Shown: positions 37,604 to 46,983, counted from the first letter of the stretch. The stretch: 64,000 nucleotides of DNA from Mycobacterium simulans (GCF_900232995.1 NZ_OCVX01000003.1:917869-981868), one strand, 5' to 3'. Notes: generated by a model not told the origin, from the sequence alone. Translations and numbers: made by a program.

Positions 37604-38721
37604 CGCACGAATCGACTGCCGCTTGGAAGGAACTACTCGAAACCCTTGGCGCCCTTGATCGCTCGTTCTTGGTAGGCGACCGCGCAGTGACCGACGACCG
37701 GCACATTGCCGACGGCTACCGGATGCTCGCCACCACCCTCGGCGTGGCCTTCGACACCTACCTGTTCGCCGAACCGGGTCGGCCACAGTTCGTGGCGGTG
37801 AACACGCCGTTTCGTCGCGACCGCCGGTGGGGCGGCGACAACACCGACGCCTATTACTTCATGTGCCCGGTCGATCCGCAGCGGCGGTACCGCATCAGTG
37901 GCAATAAGGGTGACAGCGTGTATTTCTCGGTGACCGCCTACAACGAACCATCGCCCGGCGCATGGTCGGACCGGATCGTTGCGCTTGTCCGTGACACCGA
38001 TCTCGACGTAGACGCCGACGGTAACTTCAGCTTCGAATTCCCGCCTGGGGAACTCGAGCCTGACGCCGCCGTGCTGATGACCCGTGACTACCAAGCCGAT
38101 CCCCTGACCGGCCGCCCGGTCACCTGGCACATCGAGGCGCTCGACGAACCGGAGCCGATACGACACGGCGACGCGGAGACCGCGGCACGCCTGCGGGCGA
38201 CCGCCGCCTGGATGCGCACCATGTTCGCCATATTGCCGCTTGCAGTCGGAACCCGGGTCGACGACAAGCACACGCTAGGGCACGAAACCAATTACGCGGC
38301 AAACCAATTCGCCGAACCCTACCAAGTGCCCGACGCCAACTTCGGTTGGTCGGCGCGCGACGCCTGCTACTCCTACGGCAGCTTCGTGCTCGAGGACGAC
38401 GAAGCGCTGGTCATCACGCACCGACCGCCGGCGTGCAGATTCTGGAATCTGGTGGTCTGGAATCAGTTCATGGCCACCTACGGCGCCTCGGAGGGCCCCG
38501 ATGCCCGGTGTTCCATCAACGGCCATAGCGCGGTGCTCAATAGTGACGGCTCCGTGACGGTCGTCTTGTCCCGTGGGATGACGACACACCCCAATTCACT
38601 TACGGCACTGGACTATCCGCGTGGCAACCTCGCGTTCCGGTGGTTCCTCGCCGACGCGGTACCGGCGCGGCCCGAGGTCCAGCTCGTGAAGGTGTCGGAC
38701 GCGCCAACCGACGTGCACTAA
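37600..38721 (+). CDS. DUF1214 domain protein
   Basis: A 373-residue protein with the DUF1214 C-terminal domain (NYAANQFAEPYQVPDANFGWSA is interrupted at two places in relatives; FWNLVVWNQFM; LDYPRGNLAFRWFLAD at the end) and an N-terminal DUF1254-like part. No signal peptide or membrane segment stands out. Translationally coupled to the TetR gene upstream. Function unknown; family members often sit beside lipid or steroid genes. Confidence 0.85.
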   Translation: MTHESTAAWKELLETLGALDRSFLVGDRAVTDDRHIADGYRMLATTLGVAFDTYLFAEPGRPQFVAVNTPFRRDRRWGGDNTDAYYFMCPVDPQRRYRISGNKGDSVYFSVTAYNEPSPGAWSDRIVALVRDTDLDVDADGNFSFEFPPGELEPDAAVLMTRDYQADPLTGRPVTWHIEALDEPEPIRHGDAETAARLRATAAWMRTMFAILPLAVGTRVDDKHTLGHETNYAANQFAEPYQVPDANFGWSARDACYSYGSFVLEDDEALVITHRPPACRFWNLVVWNQFMATYGASEGPDARCSINGHSAVLNSDGSVTVVLSRGMTTHPNSLTALDYPRGNLAFRWFLADAVPARPEVQLVKVSDAPTDVH

Positions 38722-38862
38722 CCAGCGGCGTTAACGACCATTTGTTCACCGCTCGGTAAAGCGAATCGCGTCCACCTAGCAAAAGTGCTGTGACATACTC
38801 TCGTCGGGTTTGGCGAATGATCGGGACATTCGCGGTAAGCGTTGGACTACGCGGGAGCAAGT

Positions 38863-39720
38863 GTGAACTTTTTGGTAATGCCGCCTGAACTCAACTCGTT
38901 ATCGATGTACACCGGCGCCGGGTCGACCCCGATGCTGCAGGCCGCTTGGGCGTGGGACGGGTTAGCCGCCGAATTGGGGTCCGCTGCGACCTCATTTACC
39001 TCGCTGACTTCGGGGTTGACTGATCAGGCGTGGCAGGGTCCAACCTCTCAGGCGATGGCGGCAGCGGCGGCTCCATACGCAGGTTGGTTGAGCGCCGCGG
39101 CGGCTCACGCGGACAATGCGGCCCAGCAGGCCCGCACGGTCGTGGGTGTCTTCGAGGCGGCACAAGCATCCGTCGTCCATCCGCTGGCCGTCGCAGCCAA
39201 CCGCAATGGCCTTGTGGGGTTGGTCATGTCCAACTTCTTCGGCCAGAACGCCCCTGCGATCGCGGCAGCGGAGTCCGTCTACGAGGAGATGTGGGCTCAA
39301 GATGTCAGCGCGATGCTCGGCTATCATGCCGGAGCGTCGCAGGCGGCGGCGGCTTTGACGCCGTTGGGAGTCATCGCGGGCAAGCGCGATCCTTTCGCTG
39401 TCCTAGCGAAAATCATCAAAGACGCTGCCAAACAAGCAGACAACTTCAGGCTGGGCAACAGGGTCAAGTCCAATCTGACCCCCGACCGCGACATATTCGC
39501 ATCGATTAAGCGCGTGGAACAGCGGGGCCAAAATCTCGCGAAGAAGGCGGAAAACCTCGCCTCGCAGTTGGAGCACGCAGTGCGCAACGGCCGCACAATC
39601 GTCCGCAACGGGCGGACCTTCATCCTCCACGGAGAGGATGTCCTCGTCAAAAACGCAACGGGCGGCTTTGATCGCTATGTTCGAGCGTCAGAGCGGCTCC
39701 GTAGGGCGCTGGGCTTGTAA
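38863..39720 (+). CDS. PPE-family protein with unusual basic C-terminal domain
   Basis: A 285-residue PPE protein, likely exported by an ESX system. The start GTG 38863 gives [12 protein letters not shown], then the classic [12 protein letters not shown] (QAWQGPTS) and ADNAAQQA features over about 170 residues. The C-terminal 115 residues are not a standard PPE tail: no GFGNxG or PxxPxxW motif, many lysines and arginines, a predicted coiled-coil stretch ([20 protein letters not shown]) and a duplicated VRNGRT motif followed by [10 protein letters not shown]. No PE partner is adjacent. Confidence 0.9.
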   Translation: MNFLVMPPELNSLSMYTGAGSTPMLQAAWAWDGLAAELGSAATSFTSLTSGLTDQAWQGPTSQAMAAAAAPYAGWLSAAAAHADNAAQQARTVVGVFEAAQASVVHPLAVAANRNGLVGLVMSNFFGQNAPAIAAAESVYEEMWAQDVSAMLGYHAGASQAAAALTPLGVIAGKRDPFAVLAKIIKDAAKQADNFRLGNRVKSNLTPDRDIFASIKRVEQRGQNLAKKAENLASQLEHAVRNGRTIVRNGRTFILHGEDVLVKNATGGFDRYVRASERLRRALGL

Positions 39721-39806
39721 CGCGGCGACCAGAGGTATTGCGCTAGACCCCGCGGACCAGCTAGATGGGCCCTTGTCCCCGCTGGGCCGGTGCCGCGCCC
39801 GCCAGA

Positions 39807-40919
39807 TTACGGGGCCACAAGCTCTTGTTGGACTCGCTTGCCGCTCCCGGCATTCCGCAGGGTTGACCACGAGTCCGGAAAGGTCAGCTTGACGATCTTG
39901 CGGACGACGGTGCCGAACTGCCGCGGCAGCGGGCCCTTGTTGTACGGGATCCCGTAACGCTCGCAGATCTGTTCCACCTCGGGTGCGATCTCGGCGTACC
40001 TACGGGCCGGCATGTCTGGGAAGAGGTGGTGCTCGATCTGGTGCGAAAGGTTGCCCGACAACAGGTGGAAGACCTTGCCGCCGGTCAGATTCGCCGAGCC
40101 GAGGACCTGGCGGAAGTACCACATGCCGCGCGACTCGTCCTTGGTCTCTTCGACGGTGAACTCCTGGGTGCCGTCCGGGAAGTGGCCGCAGAAAATGATC
40201 ATGTATGACCAGACGTTGCGCATCAGATTGGCCGACAGGTTGCCGGCGAACACGAACGGCGCAAACGGACCGGCCAACAAGGGGAACGCGACGTAGTCCT
40301 TGAGCGTCTGTCGGCGCGTCTTCTTCCAGATGGCCTTTAACGTCTCGCGCTTGTCACGTAGCTTGATCTCGCCGGAGCGAATGCGCTCGCTTTCCAGCTC
40401 GTGCAGCGCAACGCCGTACTGGAACAGCACCATCAGCAGGAAGGCGTAGACCGGGTTGCCCAGAAAATACGGAGTCCACCGCTGGTCTTCGCTCATCCGC
40501 AGGATGCCGTAGCCGATGTCGCGGTCCATCCCCACGATGTTGGTGTGGGTGTGGTGCATGTAGTTGTGCGAGTGCCGCCACTGGTCGGCCGGGCAGGCGG
40601 TGTCCCACTCGAACGAGCGGCCGGAGATCGCCGGGTCACGCATCCAGTCGTACTGACCGTGCATGACGTTGTGGCCTATCTCCATGTTGTCCAGAATCTT
40701 GGCGACCCCGAGCATCGCGGTACCCAATAGCCAAGCCGGCGGCAGGAATAGCAGCACGCGTCCACCTACTTCTAAGGCCCGCTGGCTCTTGATGACGCGA
40801 CGGATGTAGTCGGCATCTTGTTCGCCGAGGTCGGCCATCACGCGTTCCTTGATGGCGTCAAGTTCGCGGCCGAAGGCGTCGGCCTGTTCGGGGGTCAGGG
40901 TAATCGTGTTGTGTGTCAT
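39807..40919 (-). CDS. Membrane fatty acid desaturase (DesA3-like)
   Basis: Inserts a double bond into long-chain acyl-CoA, with a di-iron centre held by three histidine boxes: GHNVMHG, HSHNYMHHTH and HQIEHHLFPD, all visible in order. Two hydrophobic hairpins flank them; 370 residues from ATG 40919. It follows the ferredoxin-reductase-type gene at 42086, the same arrangement as the Rv3230c-desA3 pair of M. tuberculosis, so it is probably a paralogue. A long hairpin lies just before its ribosome site. Confidence 0.93.
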   Translation of the reverse strand: MTHNTITLTPEQADAFGRELDAIKERVMADLGEQDADYIRRVIKSQRALEVGGRVLLFLPPAWLLGTAMLGVAKILDNMEIGHNVMHGQYDWMRDPAISGRSFEWDTACPADQWRHSHNYMHHTHTNIVGMDRDIGYGILRMSEDQRWTPYFLGNPVYAFLLMVLFQYGVALHELESERIRSGEIKLRDKRETLKAIWKKTRRQTLKDYVAFPLLAGPFAPFVFAGNLSANLMRNVWSYMIIFCGHFPDGTQEFTVEETKDESRGMWYFRQVLGSANLTGGKVFHLLSGNLSHQIEHHLFPDMPARRYAEIAPEVEQICERYGIPYNKGPLPRQFGTVVRKIVKLTFPDSWSTLRNAGSGKRVQQELVAP

Positions 40920-40933
40920 GACTTTCCTTTCAC

Positions 40934-40993
40934 CGCGACTGTGAATATCGCGACGCGACACGCCGTGCGGCCGTCGCCAGATTCACAGTCGCG
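40934..40993 (-). promoter_or_regulatory. Intercistronic 13-bp inverted repeat before the desaturase
   Basis: CGCGACTGTGAAT (40934-40946) and ATTCACAGTCGCG (40981-40993) are perfect complements separated by 34 nt, in the 81-bp gap between the reductase and desaturase genes. On the transcript the stem ends 14 bases before the desaturase ATG, next to the ribosome site. Confidence 0.8.
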
Positions 40994-41000
40994 TTTGGGT

Positions 41001-42086
41001 TTAGAGGGATAGATCGACGTCGCCGACCGGGACAGATACACAGATCTGCACGTCCTCGTCGGGTCCGGTCGAGACGGCGCCGGTGATCAGGTTGCGCACG
41101 GCGCCGGCGGTCTTTCGCCGTGTGCAGGTGTGACAAATGCCCATTCGGCAGCCGTTCTCCGGCTTCAGACCAGCCGATTCGGCCTGCTCCAATAGCGGGC
41201 GACCGTCGTCGGCGACGTCAATCCCGCTGTCGGCGAACGTGACTCGTCCTCCCGACGGATTCGCCGGCGGCTCGAACACCGGCGGCACGAAGCTCTCGGT
41301 GTGCACGTTGTCGCAGTGTTTCTGCACGGCCTCGACCAAAGCTGTCGGCCCGCAGACGAACACCGCATCCGGCGCCGGCATGGCCGCGGCCAGGTGTTCG
41401 GCGCCGAAGCGGCCCACAAGGTCACCGGCATCCGAGCGGGTGTAGCCGTGCAGCACCCGCACGCCGGGCCGGCCATGCAGGGCGGCAAGTTCCTCGCGGT
41501 AGCATGCCTCGGCGGCACAGCGCGCGTAGTGCACGAACGCAATCTCACCGGCGTGGCGCTCGGCAAGCAGGGTGCGCAGCATCGCCATGACGGGCGTGAT
41601 ACCGCTGCCGCCGGAGACGAAGAGAATGCGCCTCGGGCCCCTCCCAGATGGGCCCAGCGCCGGCAACACGAAGTCGCCGCCGACGCCGTCCAGGCCGACC
41701 ACCATGCCTCGGCCAGCCCGCTCATACAGGTAGTTCGAGACCAGCCCGCCTTCGTGGTGGCCGATCGTCAGCTCAAGGTGGGTGCTGCCTTCGCTGTTGG
41801 CCGGTGAGTAGCACCGCGTGTGCCGGCGACCGTCGATCTCGACCGTGAGGTTGACGTACTGCCCGGCCTTGACGCTGTGGGCGGCCGTGAATGTGTCGTT
41901 GGGCACGAGGGTGAGGGTGACGCTGCGCGGCGTCGTCCGTCGCACGTCGACGACCTTGGCGCGGCCCTCACCTAGCGTCCACGTGGGCGCCACCAGCTCG
42001 GTGTAGCGATCCACGCCGTGGGGTCCGGTAAGCAAGTCGACTAGGTTGGAACCCAGGACTCGCTTCTTCAAAGTTTGAGTGAACAT
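41001..42086 (-). CDS. Oxidoreductase with FAD/NAD and 2Fe-2S domains (Rv3230c-like)
   Basis: Electron donor for the neighbouring desaturase, by analogy with Rv3230c. A 361-residue protein: FAD-binding RCYSPANS, NAD-binding FVSGGSGITPVMAML, and a C-terminal plant-type ferredoxin domain with C-x4-C-x2-C (NGCRMGICHTC) and a final cysteine in VQICVS. Start ATG 42086. It is the first gene of a minus-strand pair with the desaturase and is divergent from the FabR-like regulator. Confidence 0.93.
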   Translation of the reverse strand: MFTQTLKKRVLGSNLVDLLTGPHGVDRYTELVAPTWTLGEGRAKVVDVRRTTPRSVTLTLVPNDTFTAAHSVKAGQYVNLTVEIDGRRHTRCYSPANSEGSTHLELTIGHHEGGLVSNYLYERAGRGMVVGLDGVGGDFVLPALGPSGRGPRRILFVSGGSGITPVMAMLRTLLAERHAGEIAFVHYARCAAEACYREELAALHGRPGVRVLHGYTRSDAGDLVGRFGAEHLAAAMPAPDAVFVCGPTALVEAVQKHCDNVHTESFVPPVFEPPANPSGGRVTFADSGIDVADDGRPLLEQAESAGLKPENGCRMGICHTCTRRKTAGAVRNLITGAVSTGPDEDVQICVSVPVGDVDLSL

Positions 42087-42147
42087 ATGTACACAGTGCT
42101 GCGGGACGATGCAGGTCGTCAAGGAATTTGACCAGCTCTGTGGTAGG

Positions 42148-42162
42148 GTTCACACAGTGAAC
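42148..42162. promoter_or_regulatory. Operator-like palindrome overlapping the FabR-like start
   Basis: GTTCAC-ACA-GTGAAC includes the GTG start codon (42157) of the regulator. The divergent 70-bp region also contains GTGAACATATGTACAC (imperfect symmetry) at the reductase start. Both share GTGAAC half-sites, consistent with repression of both genes. Confidence 0.6.
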
Positions 42163-42831
42163 GACCGTACTCCTAGCTCACGCCCGCATCGATCTGGGCG
42201 CGACCGTACCCGTGTGAGCCTGTCGCGGGAGGAGCGCAAAGAAGCCACGCGGCGCGCGATCATCGCGGCCGCGTTGAAGCTGCTCAACGACCGCAGCTTC
42301 AGCGGCCTGAGCCTGCGCGAGGTGACCCGGGAGGCCGGGATCGTGCCAGCGGCTTTCTACCGTCACTTCGAGTCCATGGAGGCCCTCGGTCTGGTCCTGA
42401 TCGACGAGTCGTTCCGCACCCTGCGCGATACGCTGCGCGGCGCGCGCGCCGGGAAGCTCGACCCGAACCGGGTGATCGAGTCGTCCGTCGAGATCCTGAT
42501 CGCCAGCGTCGCCGAGAGACGCGAACACTGGCGCTTCATTGTCCGAGAGCGCTCCACCGGACTCTCCGTGCTGCGCTATGCCATCCGCACCGAAATCCGG
42601 TTGATCACTTCCGAACTGGCCACCGACCTCGCGCGCTTTCCGGGGCTAAACGCTTGGAGCACGGAAGACCTCAACGTGCTGGCGACTTTGTTTGTCAACG
42701 CCATGATCGTCATTGCCGAGGCGGTCGAGGACGCGCAGAGCACCGATGCGCTGGAAGAGATCCGGCGTATTGCCATAAAGCAATTGCGAATGATTGCCAT
42801 CGGCGTCGCCGGCTGGAAAAGCAATCCCTGA
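42157..42831 (+). CDS. TetR-family regulator, FabR/DesT-like
   Basis: A 224-residue regulator. After a basic N-terminus, the helix-turn-helix reads LREVTREAGIVPAAFYRHF and continues into SMEALGLVLIDESFRTLR, closely resembling FabR-type repressors that sense the balance of saturated and unsaturated acyl chains. GTG 42157 is preferred because it fits the usual N-terminus; earlier codons cross the operator. Divergent from the desaturase operon, which it likely controls. Confidence 0.88.
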   Translation: MNDRTPSSRPHRSGRDRTRVSLSREERKEATRRAIIAAALKLLNDRSFSGLSLREVTREAGIVPAAFYRHFESMEALGLVLIDESFRTLRDTLRGARAGKLDPNRVIESSVEILIASVAERREHWRFIVRERSTGLSVLRYAIRTEIRLITSELATDLARFPGLNAWSTEDLNVLATLFVNAMIVIAEAVEDAQSTDALEEIRRIAIKQLRMIAIGVAGWKSNP

Positions 42832-42969
42832 TCACGCGGTAACTGAACCTTGTCGACCACGAGCTGGCGGCCGCCGTCGCCGGGCTGGTGTTCGGCGGAT
42901 AAGTGCACGGGTCATGCTGACGCAAAGACGCCGCGGCGCTGAACCTTCCGTTGCGTTTCGGCCCGATTC

Positions 42970-43458
42970 CTAGGCAGCCACACGCTTGTGGGTCAGCGAG
43001 TTCGGCGCATCGACGTTGGCGCCGTCATCGACACTCACCGCGAGCCGTTCCACCAGCTCCCCGCCCATCCACGCGGCCACGACAGCTACCGCCACGGCAA
43101 GGAAGCTGCACACCAAGGCCCAACCGTTGGGTACCCAGCTCTCGGCGTAGCTGCGAAACAGCCAGCTCACCGCGAAGAGCACCAGCACCACTCCGTTAAC
43201 GAGACCATGGAGCAGACCAATCCGCTTAGCACGGGTGCCCGCCGGTATTTTGAACCAGTCAACCCATCCGAATGGAGCCGCCACCAGGCCACCGATGATT
43301 CCCGCCGCGATCGCGAACCCCGCCGCAACAGTGAACCCGGGCCGGTCGGTGATCAGGTACAGCACGTCGAAGCCTACGGCGGTGGCGAGCAGACCCAATG
43401 GAAACGGGATCAACATCGGATGGATGGCGTGGCCGAGCAGTTTCACGCGACTTTCCAT
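42970..43458 (-). CDS. DUF2231 membrane protein
   Basis: A 162-residue protein with four hydrophobic helices and the family start ESRVKLLGHAIHPMLIPFPLG. The conserved GHxxHP of DUF2231 is seen as GHAIHP. Function unknown. It lies downstream of the PolD-like gene in the same direction with an 80-bp gap, as such proteins often accompany end-joining genes in actinobacteria. Confidence 0.9.
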   Translation of the reverse strand: MESRVKLLGHAIHPMLIPFPLGLLATAVGFDVLYLITDRPGFTVAAGFAIAAGIIGGLVAAPFGWVDWFKIPAGTRAKRIGLLHGLVNGVVLVLFAVSWLFRSYAESWVPNGWALVCSFLAVAVAVVAAWMGGELVERLAVSVDDGANVDAPNSLTHKRVAA

Positions 43459-43538
43459 TGCCGCCTCCTTGCCCTCGTGTGGTCAATGTGCGATCAACTA
43501 GACGGGATGTACCCGCGCGGGTATCCGCGAAACCCGGT

Positions 43539-44480
43539 TCACCTCGGAAGACGCTCGGCCGACATACCCACCGGCCAATCCCGTCGGGCTTCTTGAAGTT
43601 TCGACAGACGTTGCACCGGCCGGGTCAGCGACCGAGCATGGCGCTGGATGTCGGCCCACGGATCGCCCTGCCCGGCAACTCGCTTCGGAATGTCTCGAAT
43701 GGTGAACCGGTCCGGCCGGATGTCCTCGCTGTCCAGCTCGTCCCACGCCAGCGGGGTGGCGACGGGCGCGCGGCGGCGGGGCCGTACGGCGTAGGGCGCT
43801 ACCGCGGTCTGCGCGTATGCGTTGCGCATCACGTCGAGGTACACGCGGTCGCCGCGCTTGTCCTTGCGGACCTCGACGGTGCGGTGGTCGGGGTCGTCGG
43901 CGGCCACCCAGTCGGCGACATCGCGGGCGAATTGCCGGGCGGTGTCGAAGTCTGCGTCGCCGTTCAGCGGCGCCACGACATGCAGCCCCCGCGAACCGGT
44001 GGTCTGCACATACGTCGTTAGTCCGAGATCATCCAGCATGTCGGCAAGGGCGCGAGCGGTCGCCCGCACGGTACCGAAGTTGCCGTCGGAGGGGTCCAGG
44101 TCGAATACCAGACGGTCGGGGTGGTCCAGCCGGTCGCGTCGCGACAGAAACACGTGTGGCGTGATGCAATCCTGGTTGGCCAGCCACTCGAGTGCCTCGC
44201 GGCGTACGGCCACCGGGTGCATCACGGTGCCGCCGCCCTCCTTGCCGACTTCGGCCCCGCCCATCCAATCTGGAAGGGATTGCGCGAAGTCCTTTTGAAC
44301 GAAGCCCTGTTCGTCGATCCCGCGAGGGAACCGCTGCAGCATCAACGGACGATCCCGCAGATGCCGCAACATCACCCGAGCCACCTCCGAGTAGTAGTCG
44401 ACGAGGTCGCCTTTGGTAATGCCGTCGTCGGGGAACAACACCCGGTCTTGATTGGTGATCTCGATGTCAATATGGCTCAT
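43539..44480 (-). CDS. LigD-type primase-polymerase (PolD-like, end joining)
   Basis: Stand-alone polymerase of 313 residues of the LigD POL family. Recognised by ITNQDRVLFPDDGITKGDLVDYY, the catalytic DxD motif in VFDLDPSDG, and the SGSRGLHV-like TTGSRGLHVVAPL. It can add nucleotides at broken ends during non-homologous end joining. Its ATG shares one base with the stop of the ligase gene, so they form an operon, like Rv3730c-Rv3731 in M. tuberculosis. Confidence 0.93.
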   Translation of the reverse strand: MSHIDIEITNQDRVLFPDDGITKGDLVDYYSEVARVMLRHLRDRPLMLQRFPRGIDEQGFVQKDFAQSLPDWMGGAEVGKEGGGTVMHPVAVRREALEWLANQDCITPHVFLSRRDRLDHPDRLVFDLDPSDGNFGTVRATARALADMLDDLGLTTYVQTTGSRGLHVVAPLNGDADFDTARQFARDVADWVAADDPDHRTVEVRKDKRGDRVYLDVMRNAYAQTAVAPYAVRPRRRAPVATPLAWDELDSEDIRPDRFTIRDIPKRVAGQGDPWADIQRHARSLTRPVQRLSKLQEARRDWPVGMSAERLPR

Positions 44481-45472
44481 CAGCTTGTCTCCCTTACCAC
44501 TTCGCGGGCGTCCTTATCGGTGCGCAGGCCGGCATAGCGTGGATGACGCAACTTGCCGTCGCGCGTCCACTCGGTGAACGCGATCTGAGCGACCAGCTCC
44601 GGGCGCACCCACCGCACGCCGGGTTCGCCGACGTGGCCACGGGTGAATGCGGACGCCTTCCGCTCGATGCCCGACAGCCGCTTATGCAGGTGGCGCAGCG
44701 TGCTGTCGTCGAACCCGGTGCCCACCTTGCCCGCGTAGACGAGGTCGCGGCCGTCGTGATAGCCCACCAGTAGCGCGCCCAGCCCCACGCGGCTTCCCTT
44801 GGGACGGGTGTAGCCGCCGATCACAAACTCCTGATCGCGGACGCACTTGAACTTCAGCCAGTTCGACGAGCGGCGACCCTCGTATCGCGAATCGGCCAGT
44901 TTGGCGATCACGCCCTCGTCGCCGCGTTCACATGCCGCCCGGTAGGCGGCCTCGCCGTTCTTCTCGCGGTGTGTGGTGTAGCGCAGCGGATCGGTGAATT
45001 CAAATGCGTTGCGCAGCAGCCGCTTACGCCAGGTCAGCGGCAGATCGGTGGTGGCCTGGCCGTCGAGGTGCAACAAGTCGAACAGATAGAAGAAGATCGG
45101 GACTCCAGTCGCCCGGGCCGCGCTGGGGTTCGTGATGCCCAGCCGGCCCTGCAGCCTGGCGAAGCTGGTACGCCGTCCTTCGAACGCCACGACCTCGCCG
45201 TCCACAACGAACCGGGAGGGTTCCTGACTTGCCAGAGCATCGACCAGTTCGGGGTAAGTTCCGTTGAGCGACTGGCGCTTCCGAGACAGCAGCCGTAACC
45301 GGTGGCCATCGCGGAAGGCCAGGCATCGCTCCCCGTCGAACTTGCGCTCGAAGATCCACTCCGAATCGGAGAACCGGTTGTCGGTCAGCGTGGCGAGCGT
45401 CGGATCCCGCCACCCGGGCAGGTTCTCCTTCCGGAGCGCCGTGCGCAGCTCGTCGGGGAGGCGATCGGTCAC
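44480..45472 (-). CDS. ATP-dependent DNA ligase (LigC-like)
   Basis: Seals DNA breaks by adenylation at lysine in FERKFDGERCLAF (motif I, ExKxDGxR). Further motifs: DGEVVAFEG (motif III), DEGVIAKLADSRYEGRRS (motif IV) and WLKFKC (motif V), then an OB-fold domain to residue 330. The frame is open for 131 codons further upstream, but those look random; GTG 45472 gives the family length. Acts with the downstream polymerase in backup end joining. Confidence 0.92.
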   Translation of the reverse strand: MTDRLPDELRTALRKENLPGWRDPTLATLTDNRFSDSEWIFERKFDGERCLAFRDGHRLRLLSRKRQSLNGTYPELVDALASQEPSRFVVDGEVVAFEGRRTSFARLQGRLGITNPSAARATGVPIFFYLFDLLHLDGQATTDLPLTWRKRLLRNAFEFTDPLRYTTHREKNGEAAYRAACERGDEGVIAKLADSRYEGRRSSNWLKFKCVRDQEFVIGGYTRPKGSRVGLGALLVGYHDGRDLVYAGKVGTGFDDSTLRHLHKRLSGIERKASAFTRGHVGEPGVRWVRPELVAQIAFTEWTRDGKLRHPRYAGLRTDKDAREVVRETS

Positions 45473-46289
45473 GACAGTTGGTCGAGATCGCCCCCGGACA
45501 GCACGGACGCGGGCTACTCCTGATCCCATACCAACGGCACTACCCGGTTGGCGCGCCGCGGAAACGGGGCCGTCAGTGGTCGATCCGGGTGCGCGCCCCA
45601 CCCGCGTGGTGGTGCACCGTATGCCCGGGGACAGAAGACAACGGCCGGCTGCTGTAACTGCGCTGCGTGCGACGCTCCGCCAAGGTTTCCCGCCCTCCAT
45701 CGCGGGTACACGAATATCGATAGACCGCTGGCGATCGGAGTGAACATGCAGGATGCGGCGAGCCGGTTCGCTTCGGCCATTCTCATACAGGAAAGGGGCT
45801 CGCTCGGCGGCAGTTGTCCATCTGGCCGACGCTGTTGTCGCAATGTTGACTGGAGCGAATTCCAATGTTGACGAAGATTATCCGAGTCGTTCGCGAAGGA
45901 CTGCGTGGCGAAGCGCAAGTGTTGACAGCGTTGCGGGCCGCGAACGCATTCGGCTGGAACGCCGAGATAGACGACGTCGATGACGGTTCGCGTAGCGGTA
46001 TTCCCGAAGGCTTTCGACTCGACAACCCCGCTTGATTGCTAAGCGGCGCGCCGCTAGCACCGCCGCTTCGGATTACTCATCATCGACAACCTCGTCTCGT
46101 TAAAGTCCGGTTCCTCGGCGGCGAGTCTGTCCTCGAGGGATTCCCCCTCTCGCTCTCCGCTCGCCGTCATTCCGTGCCGGGTCGGCTTCGCTCCAGTCCT
46201 CGGGTGGGTCGACGACGGTGTCGCCGTGGGATCGCCTTGCATCTGCATTGGGTGCCCCAGGATGCCGCCCTAAACCGCGGCGAGGTTCG
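45473..46289. other. 817-bp region between ligase and acetyltransferase genes
   Basis: No recognisable gene. Several frames are open over 50-100 codons but lack ribosome sites and show no family features. One 56-codon plus-strand frame (45865-46035) is listed separately. The upstream extension of the ligase frame in this region appears non-coding. Confidence 0.4.
45865..46035 (+). CDS. Hypothetical small protein (56 aa)
   Basis: Reads MLTKIIRVVREGLRGEA... with an amphipathic helical N-terminus and an acidic C-terminal part (IDDVDDGS). The composition looks more protein-like than the other frames here, but there is no strong ribosome site and I recognise no family. It could be a remnant. Confidence 0.3.
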   Translation: MLTKIIRVVREGLRGEAQVLTALRAANAFGWNAEIDDVDDGSRSGIPEGFRLDNPA

Positions 46290-46895
46290 TTACCGCGGTT
46301 CTCGCCACATCGGCCACATCGAGGGGCCGCCGTCGGGCAACGCGATCTCGCCGGTGACGGTGAAACCGAAACGCTCGTAGTAGGGCACGTTTTCGGGCTT
46401 GCTCGACTCGAGATAGGCCGGACAGTACTCGGCATCGCAGCGCTCTAGCCGTGACTGCAGCAGCGCCTGGCCGAAGCCTTGGCCGCGGACGGTCGGGTCA
46501 CTACCGACGGCGGCCAGATACCAGTGCGGTTCTTCGGGGTGCGCACGCTTCATCACTTCCTGCACGGCACGTCCCTTAGCCATCCTCGCGCCGAACACCC
46601 GCAGCAATGCTGGTGTCATCGCCAGCTCCCCCAGGCGCGTTTCCCGCCATTGGTTCGGTGGATCCCACAGCGCCGCCGCGCCGATGCCCGGGCCGTCGCA
46701 GGCAACCTCAACGCCGCCCCGGGACAGATGGTGGTGGCGGGTCATCGTCGCGAACAACCGACGCAGCTGTGTGGTTCGGGCCTCATCGTCGGGAAGCAGC
46801 CAGATAATCACCGGATCGTCATAAAAGGCCCGGGCCATGGTCCGCGAGAGTTCGCGGACATCGGCTCTGCGCGCGGGGCGGGCCTGTGGGGTCAC
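46290..46895 (-). CDS. GNAT acetyltransferase (Rv0133-like)
   Basis: A 201-residue GCN5-related N-acetyltransferase. The acetyl-CoA loop VRGQGFGQALL is near residue 138, after LAAVGSDPT; the C-terminus has the YYERFGFTVTGE segment typical of motif B. Start GTG 46895. Matches Rv0133 in length and position. Divergent from fgd2 by 88 bp. Acceptor unknown. Confidence 0.93.
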   Translation of the reverse strand: MTPQARPARRADVRELSRTMARAFYDDPVIIWLLPDDEARTTQLRRLFATMTRHHHLSRGGVEVACDGPGIGAAALWDPPNQWRETRLGELAMTPALLRVFGARMAKGRAVQEVMKRAHPEEPHWYLAAVGSDPTVRGQGFGQALLQSRLERCDAEYCPAYLESSKPENVPYYERFGFTVTGEIALPDGGPSMWPMWREPR

Positions 46896-46983
46896 ATAAG
46901 TGAGGCTAGTGGGTTACCCCGGTGGCAGCACGAGCACCCCGAGCCCGACGTGTGGTGGCTGCTTTGACGGGTATCCCGAGCTG

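Noticed and set aside
45473..45865. Upstream extension of the DNA ligase frame
   Set aside because: The extra 131 codons have no domain features and the GTG at 45472 gives the normal family length.
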